Source of the DNA: UBA4738 sp002413305
Lineage (GTDB): Bacteria; Actinomycetota; UBA4738
Direction: 5' to 3'
Length of the DNA: 64,000 bases
Assembly (NCBI GenBank): GCA_036847185.1
Contig: DAIUAM010000009.1
Coordinates: 1 to 64,000 of the forward strand
Both the position numbers and the translations under genes were made by a program. Position 1 is the stretch's first letter. Every line of letters begins with the position of its first letter. The notes under the pieces are model-generated. The model saw only the letters and a list, made by a program, of their open reading frames with translations. It made no database searches and had not been told where the DNA came from. This document shows, piece after piece, positions 58,904 to 64,000 of the stretch.

Positions 58904-59737
58904 CTACTTGATGAGTCGCGACAGGCGCCGGTCGGCCAGCACCCGGCCACCGGTCTGGCACTGCGGGCAGTAGGTCACCTCGTGCGACTCGTATGACACA
59001 CGGCGGAGGTCCACCCCGCACACGGGGCATGGGGTCCCGGCCTTCCGGTGCACCGTGAAGTGGTCGCCCAGCTTCGGCGGCAGCCCACCGACACGGCGGC
59101 GCTCGACCTCCAGCGCGTCGCTCAGGACCGACCGGACCGAATCGAGCAGACGCGTCCGTTCGGCCTCCGACAGCGACGAGAGCGCTCGGTACGGCGAGAG
59201 CCCCGCCCGGTGGAGGATGTCGTCCGAATAGCCCCGCCCGATCCCCGCCACCCGCCGCTGGTCCCGGAGGAAGGCGTGAACCCGGCCGGTGTCCTCGCCG
59301 CTCAGCACGATCTGGGCGAACTCCTCTGAGAACGGTTCGGGTCCCAGATTGGCCAGCGGGCCCTCGTCGCCGGCGGCGAGCACCCACCAGCCCGCCTTGC
59401 GTTCGGTCCCGAACTCCTTCATGAGGAGCACGGGGTCGCGGTCGAACCGGAACCGGACCAGGGCTCCCCTCGGTCGAGAGGTCACCGAGCCGGCCTGGAG
59501 ATCGATCCGGCCTCCTTGCGAGAGGTGCGCCAGGAGGCGAAGACCGCGGAAGTCGAACACGAGGAACTTCCCTCGACGGCCCACCGCGTTCAGCCGCTTC
59601 CCCGCGAGGTCCTCCGGGGAGGGGATGACCGTCTTGAGTGCGGCGAATGACAGGGGCTCGGCTCGCACGAACTCCGCCCCCGACAACGCGTCGGTGACGC
59701 GCTCGGCAAGGGCCTGCACCTCGGGAAGCTCCGGCAC
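58904..59737 (-). CDS. Fpg/Nei family DNA glycosylase
   Basis: 277 aa base-excision repair glycosylase/AP lyase. After the GTG start the N-terminus is PELPEVQALAERVTDAL, giving catalytic Pro and Glu. The conserved Lys is in GRRGKFLVFDF. The H2TH region is GIGRGYSDDILHRAGLSPYR; the usual Fpg GNIYxxE is changed to GRGYSDD, as in some Nei-like actinobacterial members. The zinc finger is CPVCGVDLRRV with TYCPQCQTGGRV. It should remove oxidised bases. It heads a two-gene unit with the 66-aa protein. Confidence 0.92.
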   Translation of the reverse strand: MPELPEVQALAERVTDALSGAEFVRAEPLSFAALKTVIPSPEDLAGKRLNAVGRRGKFLVFDFRGLRLLAHLSQGGRIDLQAGSVTSRPRGALVRFRFDRDPVLLMKEFGTERKAGWWVLAAGDEGPLANLGPEPFSEEFAQIVLSGEDTGRVHAFLRDQRRVAGIGRGYSDDILHRAGLSPYRALSSLSEAERTRLLDSVRSVLSDALEVERRRVGGLPPKLGDHFTVHRKAGTPCPVCGVDLRRVSYESHEVTYCPQCQTGGRVLADRRLSRLIK

Positions 59738-59860
59738 TCTTCCGAGTGTAGAGGGGCTACATCGCGGAAGCGGACCCCACTCCCAGCGGCGGTGGGTCGC
59801 GCGACTCATCCTTGGTCCGATCCGCTCAACCATTCGGCCCGTTTGTCCGATACCTCTCCT

Positions 59861-61102
59861 ATGCGACCGCCCATCCCGTCTCGCATGTTGATCGTGGTCG
59901 GCCTGACCTCAGCGCTCCTGGCTCCGACGGCGGCCCGCGCGACGACCAGCTTCACGGACGTCCCGACCACGTACTGGGATTACAGCCAGATCATGTTCGT
60001 GGCCCAATGGATGTCCGACTATGGTTCGACCCTCTTCTACCCTGCCACCCACGAGAACCGGAACTACCTCGCCCGCACACTGGTCCAGATCTACGCGCCG
60101 AACCAGACCGTCGACTCCTCGATCACCTTCAGCGACATCACCACCACCGATCCGTTCTATCGCTACGCCAACGTCGCGGTGAAGAACGGCTGGCTCCAGA
60201 AGTACACGAGCAACCGGTGGGCGGGCGGTTCCTCCGTTCCGCGGAACCTGTTCGACCAGGCGCTGGTCCTGGCCATGGGCACCATTACCAGCGAGATCGC
60301 CGGGCTGCAGAGCATCCACATGACGAACGGCACTGTCTACCCGGTCAGCACGCGATGGCCGTATACGCAGCTCGGCATCTACCTTGGCCTCCACTACGAC
60401 CACACCGACGACTCCCTGGACATGCAGGCCACCACGAACATCAAGCGCGACGAGGTCGCCTATTCCCTGTGGGCCGCGAAGAACATCCCCTCATGGCTGG
60501 TCATCGACGCGGCGAAGTTCAACAGTGTCGAGCTCCCCAGCCTCGATCCGACGATCGCCGGCCAGGCCGTCCAGCAGCAGATCACGCAGTACGCGCTGAA
60601 CCAGGTCGGCTACCCCTACATCTGGGGTGGCGAATGGAACGCGAAGAGCCCGACCGGCTATTGCTGCGGCACGCAGTCCCAGGGCGGCTTCGACTGCTCG
60701 GGGTTCGTCTGGTGGGTCCTGAAGAAGTACGAGGACGGTTACAACGCCGCGCAGTACCGGCCGTACCCGGGCTGGTCGGACCACGACCGCACCAGCACCG
60801 GCATGGCGCAGAACACCACCACCAAGCTCACCTACGCACAACTGGCCATCGGCAACGTGATGATGTTCGCCAGTGACGGCGGGACGAACTACACCGACGT
60901 CGATCACGTCGGCATCTACATCGGCAACAACTGGATGATGCATTCGACGTCCGGCGGGCCACAGCTCCAATGGGTGGGCGACGGCTGGTACCACGACTAT
61001 TTCGTGTGGGGCCGGGGCCTCAAATCGAGCTCCGCGATGCCGGCTGGCGGTGCGCCTCCCAGCGCGGGCGACGGAGCCCTGGCGATCGACGCGTCGCGCT
61101 GA
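59861..61102 (+). CDS. Secreted NlpC/P60 endopeptidase with SLH-like N-terminus
   Basis: 413 aa. A signal peptide (MLIVVGLTSALLAPTAARAT) precedes about 220 residues resembling three S-layer-homology repeats (FTDVPTTYWDYSQIMFVAQW; ITFSDITTTDPFYRYANVAV). The NlpC/P60 domain (about 250-395) has GYPYIWGGEWNAKSP, catalytic Cys279 in GGFDCSGFVWWVL, His in DVDHVGIYIGNNW near 349 and a third polar residue near MMHSTSGG. A Cys pair (GYCCGT) lies before the nucleophile. It should cut peptidoglycan stem peptides at the wall. Confidence 0.9.
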   Translation: MRPPIPSRMLIVVGLTSALLAPTAARATTSFTDVPTTYWDYSQIMFVAQWMSDYGSTLFYPATHENRNYLARTLVQIYAPNQTVDSSITFSDITTTDPFYRYANVAVKNGWLQKYTSNRWAGGSSVPRNLFDQALVLAMGTITSEIAGLQSIHMTNGTVYPVSTRWPYTQLGIYLGLHYDHTDDSLDMQATTNIKRDEVAYSLWAAKNIPSWLVIDAAKFNSVELPSLDPTIAGQAVQQQITQYALNQVGYPYIWGGEWNAKSPTGYCCGTQSQGGFDCSGFVWWVLKKYEDGYNAAQYRPYPGWSDHDRTSTGMAQNTTTKLTYAQLAIGNVMMFASDGGTNYTDVDHVGIYIGNNWMMHSTSGGPQLQWVGDGWYHDYFVWGRGLKSSSAMPAGGAPPSAGDGALAIDASR

Positions 61103-61115
61103 GGACGCCTCAGCG
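61097..61115. terminator. Perfect 8-bp hairpin between convergent genes
   Basis: CGCTGAGG (61097-61104) pairs with CCTCAGCG (61108-61115) around a 3-base loop. It overlaps the NlpC/P60 stop codon and lies before the stop of the convergent receiver gene. Probably bidirectional; no T-run. Confidence 0.55.
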
Positions 61116-61138
61116 GTTCGACCCCGCGCCGGCTCGGC

Positions 61139-61507
61139 TTACGGCGGACCGATCACCCGCTCCACCGCATCGACCAAGGCCTTCAGGGTGAACGGGCGCC
61201 GGAGCTCGGCTTCCACCGGCACCAGCATGAGCCGACCGGTCTCTCCCTTCCCGGCCATGAACACGATCGCCTTCATGCCGGCGAGCCTGGGATCGGCGCG
61301 GACCTCCTTCAGCACGTCCCAGCCGTCCTCATTCGGCAGCTCGGCGTCGATGATCAGCAGGTCGTACGGCTTGGCTCGGAGGGCCCGCAGCCCGCTCTCC
61401 CCGCCGTCGGCATCGTCGACGTCGTAGCCTGCCACCTGCAGCCGGAGGATCGGCTGTCGAAGATGCTCGGGCCGGTTGTCGATGAACAGGATCCGCTTCT
61501 TCGCCAT
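61139..61507 (-). CDS. Atypical stand-alone response-regulator receiver
   Basis: 122 aa. The fold is that of a CheY-type receiver: KRILFIDNRPEHLRQPILRL, phospho-Asp in LLIIDAELPNEDGWDVLK, and a C-terminal ELRRPFTLKALVDAV. Two conserved positions deviate: the acidic pair reads ID-N, and the KPF lysine is Arg (RRPF). Phosphorylation may be weak or absent. Start ATG 61507. It is divergent from the second NlpC/P60 gene and convergent with the first. Confidence 0.85.
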   Translation of the reverse strand: MAKKRILFIDNRPEHLRQPILRLQVAGYDVDDADGGESGLRALRAKPYDLLIIDAELPNEDGWDVLKEVRADPRLAGMKAIVFMAGKGETGRLMLVPVEAELRRPFTLKALVDAVERVIGPP

Positions 61508-61628
61508 CGCACCGCTCGCTCCCGCCGGTCCGCTTCCGTCGAGCGCCCGGCGGCGTGAGCCTACCCGGAACGGGCCGGGCGCATCCGCCGGAGCCCGCGC
61601 GGGCCCTCCGGATGGCGAGCTTGGAAAG

Positions 61629-61658
61629 TTGACACCGTGGGCGAATGCCCAATAGGGT
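61629..61658 (+). promoter_or_regulatory. Strong sigma-A-type promoter for the second NlpC/P60 gene
   Basis: A perfect -35 TTGACA (61629-61634) is followed by an 18-bp spacer and -10 TAGGGT (61653-61658). The predicted start is near 61665, directly before a UACG-loop hairpin. Confidence 0.75.
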
Positions 61659-61665
61659 GCCGCGT

Positions 61666-61683
61666 GGGCTGCTACGGCAGCCC
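61666..61683 (+). promoter_or_regulatory. Leader hairpin with TACG tetraloop
   Basis: GGGCTGC (61666-61672) pairs with GCAGCCC (61677-61683) around TACG, a UNCG-type stable tetraloop, followed by GGTTTGTT. It would form at the very 5' end of the transcript and ends 8 bp before the ATG at 61692, in place of a Shine-Dalgarno. It may stabilise the mRNA, control translation or act as an early terminator. Confidence 0.5.
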
Positions 61684-61691
61684 GGTTTGTT

Positions 61692-62747
61692 ATGCAGATG
61701 ACGAGACGCACCAGACGCCTTCAGACGATGCGGCCGATCACCGCCGCGGTCCTCGCTATCTCCCTGGGCGTCGCCTCCTTCGCCGCCGCCGGCACCGCGG
61801 CGGCCCGCCCCTCGAAGCAGGATCTCGCCGCCGCGAAGGCGAAGCTCGATGCGCTCAACCAGCATCTCTCCCTCCTGGTCGAGGACTACAACCAGGCGAA
61901 CATCGCCCTGCAGAAGGCCGAAGCGAGTCTCGCCGCCTCCCGTCTGGCGATGCAGCACGCGCAGGCGACCCAGCAGGCGGCTCGGGCTCAGCTGTCCGCC
62001 CGCGCTGCTCAGGCGTACGAGGGCGCCGGCTCCCAGATCGACATCCTCCTGGGGGCCCAGTCGCTGGCCCAGTTCTCCGACCGGCTCGAGTTCCTGAACA
62101 CGATCGCCCAGAACGATACGGACACGGCGAACCGGGCACAGACCGCAGGGCAGCAGGCCCACCGCGCCTCTGAGGACCTGGCCAAGGCCGTCGCCGCGAA
62201 GGCCACCGCGCTGAAGTCCATCGGCGACGAGAAAGCCCTGATAGTGGCCGGCATCGCCGACCAGCAGGCCCTCGTCCACAAGTACCAGATCGAACTCGCC
62301 AAGCCGGTCGTCAAGAAGGTGACGCCTGCGGTGGCCACCGGATCGGATGGGTCCGTCGGGTCCGGCTCGGGTGGAGGCGGGGCGCCGCCCCCCAGCTCGC
62401 GGGCCGGCATCGCCGTCCAGGCGGCGTTCTCCGTGATCGGCACGCCCTACGTGTGGGGCGGCTCCAGCCCCCAGACCGGCTTCGACTGCTCCGGCCTCAC
62501 GATGTGGTCCTGGGCGCAGGCCGGCGTTGGCCTCCCGCACTCCGCAGCCGATCAGTACGCGGTGCTTCCCCACGTCGACCGCTCCGAGCTCCAGCCGGGG
62601 GACCTCCTGTTCTTCTACACGCCGATCTCCCACGTGGCGATCTACGTGGGAGGCGGGATGGTCATCGAAGCGCACCATCCGGGTACGAGCGTCATGGAGG
62701 ACGCCCCGGACTGGGCCAGCTACGTGGGCGCCGGCCGTCCCAGCTGA
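61692..62747 (+). CDS. Secreted NlpC/P60 endopeptidase with coiled-coil N-terminus (RipA-like)
   Basis: 351 aa. A signal peptide (TAAVLAISLGVASFAAAGTA) is followed by a coiled coil from about 40 to 200 (DLAAAKAKLDALNQHLSLLV, ALQKAEASLAASRLAMQHAQ). A Ser/Gly linker leads to the NlpC/P60 domain (about 235-351). This has GTPYVWGGSSPQTG, catalytic Cys266 in FDCSGLTMW, His in ISHVAIYVGGGM near 313 and the third residue near IEAHHPG. The order matches septal peptidoglycan hydrolases of the RipA type. No ribosome site is seen; ATG 61728 (before MRPITAAVLAISL) is an alternative start. Confidence 0.92.
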   Translation: MQMTRRTRRLQTMRPITAAVLAISLGVASFAAAGTAAARPSKQDLAAAKAKLDALNQHLSLLVEDYNQANIALQKAEASLAASRLAMQHAQATQQAARAQLSARAAQAYEGAGSQIDILLGAQSLAQFSDRLEFLNTIAQNDTDTANRAQTAGQQAHRASEDLAKAVAAKATALKSIGDEKALIVAGIADQQALVHKYQIELAKPVVKKVTPAVATGSDGSVGSGSGGGGAPPPSSRAGIAVQAAFSVIGTPYVWGGSSPQTGFDCSGLTMWSWAQAGVGLPHSAADQYAVLPHVDRSELQPGDLLFFYTPISHVAIYVGGGMVIEAHHPGTSVMEDAPDWASYVGAGRPS

Positions 62748-62752
62748 TCTCT

Positions 62753-62771
62753 CCCCCGCCTATGGCCGGGG
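62753..62771. terminator. Hairpin between convergent NlpC/P60 and Rieske genes
   Basis: CCCCCGCC (62753-62760) and GGCCGGGG (62764-62771) pair with one mismatch around TAT in a 12-bp convergent gap, and overlap the Rieske stop. The flanking CCGTCCC/GGGACGG could extend it. Confidence 0.35.
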
Positions 62772-63632
62772 ACGGACTTCCACCTTCCCACCCGCGATCC
62801 GCGCTTCGAAGGCGGGCTGCGGCGCGGTGGCCGGCCCCTTCAGGATGCTGCCGTCCTCGAGCGAGAACGTGCTGCCGTGGCAAGGGCAGGTCACGGCGTC
62901 CCCGCCCCGGACCTCGCCGTCGGAGAGCGAGCACCCCATATGCGAGCAGCGGTCGGACAGCACCCGCACCTGTTCGTCCTGCCGGTACATCACCAGGCCG
63001 ATCGCCCCGCCCGGACCGGCCACGGAGCCCCGGACCAGCTTCCCCTCGGGGAGCGCTTCGGCGTCCATGACCTTCTTCCACGACTTCGGCGCCACCTCGA
63101 ACGCGGTCTGGTTCACACCCATGCCTCGCCCGAACGACAGGTGGCCTCCGAGGTAAGCCGAACCCGTCGTCACGCCCATCCCCAGCATGCCCCACGCGCG
63201 TCCTCTGGCCCGGTGGCCCTTCCGCCGCGATCGCCAGGAGAGGATCTGCAGCAGGAGGCCGGTCACGTTCGCCACGGCGTGGACGATGCCGACCCGCCGG
63301 ATCTTCGGCCCGCCGTCCACCCAGTCCGAGAGGCCGGCCGCCGCCGTCGGGAGCGCGGAGAGGATCCCCAGCCCGGTGAGCCTGCGGGCGGCCCCCTCGC
63401 CTCCCCTCCCACCCAGCACATCCAGCATCGAAGCGGACAGCCAGGCCCCGATCGTTACATCGGTGAGCAGGGGATGCAGCGGATGGCCGAGCCAGGTGCC
63501 CGACAGCAGGTCCTTCGCCTGGCTCTCGTTCGGCACGACCCTCTGCACGAGGTCGCGGACGGGCGCGGCGATGGGATCGAGCGCCTCCATCGATTCGAAA
63601 CCTTCAGCCAGCCCTCGGAACAACGGCCTCAC
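62760..63632 (-). CDS. Rieske 2Fe-2S protein with DUF2231 membrane domain
   Basis: 290 aa. The N-terminal DUF2231 domain has about four helices and the signature GHPLHPLLTDVTIGAWLSAS near residue 49. The C-terminal Rieske domain has the cluster ligands in CSHMGC (near 229) and CPCHGSTFSLEDG (near 249), with LKGPATAPQPAFEARI as usual. It should carry electrons at the membrane; the side cannot be set by eye. GTG 63632 follows GAGGTG. It is convergent with the NlpC/P60 gene. Confidence 0.9.
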   Translation of the reverse strand: MRPLFRGLAEGFESMEALDPIAAPVRDLVQRVVPNESQAKDLLSGTWLGHPLHPLLTDVTIGAWLSASMLDVLGGRGGEGAARRLTGLGILSALPTAAAGLSDWVDGGPKIRRVGIVHAVANVTGLLLQILSWRSRRKGHRARGRAWGMLGMGVTTGSAYLGGHLSFGRGMGVNQTAFEVAPKSWKKVMDAEALPEGKLVRGSVAGPGGAIGLVMYRQDEQVRVLSDRCSHMGCSLSDGEVRGGDAVTCPCHGSTFSLEDGSILKGPATAPQPAFEARIAGGKVEVRPRP

Positions 63633-63776
63633 GATGCTGTCACCTCGTTTCCGTCACTGGGGGACCGGCTGAACGAAGGCTTCCCGCGAGCGCGTCGCGG
63701 AAACCCCGGTCGGCCGGATCGCGGTCAGGCTATCGCCGGGTGGGCCGGAAGTCGAACTCGCGACCGGCGGGCCGGG

Positions 63777-64000
63777 TCAACAGCTGGCCGCGGTGGGCAG
63801 GGCCGACAAGACCCGGTTCAGGGCGATGTCCTCGTCGACGGCGTCGTTCGCCGCCATGGCCTGACGCCAGTCACCGAGGTCGGCCGCGAGGGCCGTCGCC
63901 TGGGTCGCCTTCACCGATTCGCCGGCTGCGGAGAGCGCGGTCGCGTCGCGTTCGAACCCGGCCCCGACCGTCTGGAGCCGCACGAGGCTCTGCGCGGTCG
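63777..64000 (-). CDS. Partial hypothetical protein at window edge
   Basis: Only the C-terminal 74 or so residues are in the window (SLVRLQTVGAGFERDATALS, then DLGDWRQAMAANDAVDEDIA and a stop at 63777). The helical, Ala-rich sequence continues beyond position 64000; GTG 63983 is probably internal. No family is recognised. The gap 63633-63776 holds nothing evident. Confidence 0.5.
   Translation of the reverse strand, partial: TAQSLVRLQTVGAGFERDATALSAAGESVKATQATALAADLGDWRQAMAANDAVDEDIALNRVLSALPTAASC

Noticed and set aside
61611..61691. Cyclic-di-AMP (ydaO) riboswitch before the NlpC/P60 gene, as known for some actinobacterial wall hydrolases
   Set aside because: The space between the predicted transcription start and the ATG is under 30 bases and lacks the conserved ydaO elements.

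Overview
The window is GC-rich DNA (roughly two-thirds G+C by eye). Gene density is high, with many GTG starts, 4-bp ATGA/GTGA overlaps and several probable leaderless promoters. The gene content includes large NarL-type membrane kinases with a GAF-like region, NlpC/P60 peptidoglycan hydrolases, a DUF1906 protein, a LUD protein and PAP2/LPG-synthase-TM membrane proteins. Together this points to an uncultivated member of the Actinomycetota. I cannot place it more finely and saw no rRNA. One tRNA (Arg-CCT) is present. I saw no CRISPR array, insertion sequence or prophage.

Layout. 1-3.7 kb: an SDR oxidoreductase, a winged-helix regulator, a CPA2 proton antiporter and a decayed prephenate dehydratase. 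3.8-6.8 kb: an interrupted DUF1906 gene and two membrane proteins. 6.9-10.4 kb: a tightly coupled operon of pyruvoyl-tetrahydropterin synthase-like enzyme, methyltransferase, glycosyltransferase, SDR and pterin-4a-carbinolamine dehydratase, which looks like a modified tetrahydropterin (pterin glycoside) pathway. 10.5-17 kb: mostly single genes (a conserved hypothetical, pentapeptide-repeat protein, zinc-finger/basic-tail protein, frameshifted methyltransferase, DinB, DyP peroxidase). 17-22 kb: a four-gene membrane operon of LPG-synthase-type protein, ProX-like lipoprotein, degenerate PAP2-kinase fusion and intact PAP2. 22.2-22.7 kb: two gene remnants joined back to back, then the tRNA. 22.9-28 kb: MarR/LUD/Gfo-Idh-MocA, cupin/SRPBCC and an HD-GYP-LuxR protein. 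28-36.4 kb: Mg2+ P-type ATPase, HyuAB hydantoinase/oxoprolinase with a strong palindromic operator, and an S9 peptidase.

36.5-51.3 kb is a signalling island: a lone receiver, a universal-stress/UbiB-kinase fusion, a universal stress protein, three paralogous membrane kinases (one without its phospho-acceptor histidine), a NarL regulator, a receiver-HTH-nucleotide cyclase, and an OmpR/HisKA pair. Just downstream of that pair, two small secreted acidic or low-complexity proteins each carry a ladder of six-base boxes repeated every 11 bp, probably the binding sites of the OmpR regulator. 52.4-59.7 kb holds DUF309, SIMPL, TauE/SafE, a PrmC-like methyltransferase, two acyl-CoA dehydrogenases, a GroES-like protein and an Fpg/Nei glycosylase. 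59.8-64 kb holds two NlpC/P60 hydrolases, an atypical receiver, a Rieske-DUF2231 protein and a partial gene at the edge.

Three otherwise well-preserved genes are each broken by the loss of one G. This looks more like consensus error than decay. The prephenate dehydratase and EAL/VOC remnants show real deletions.
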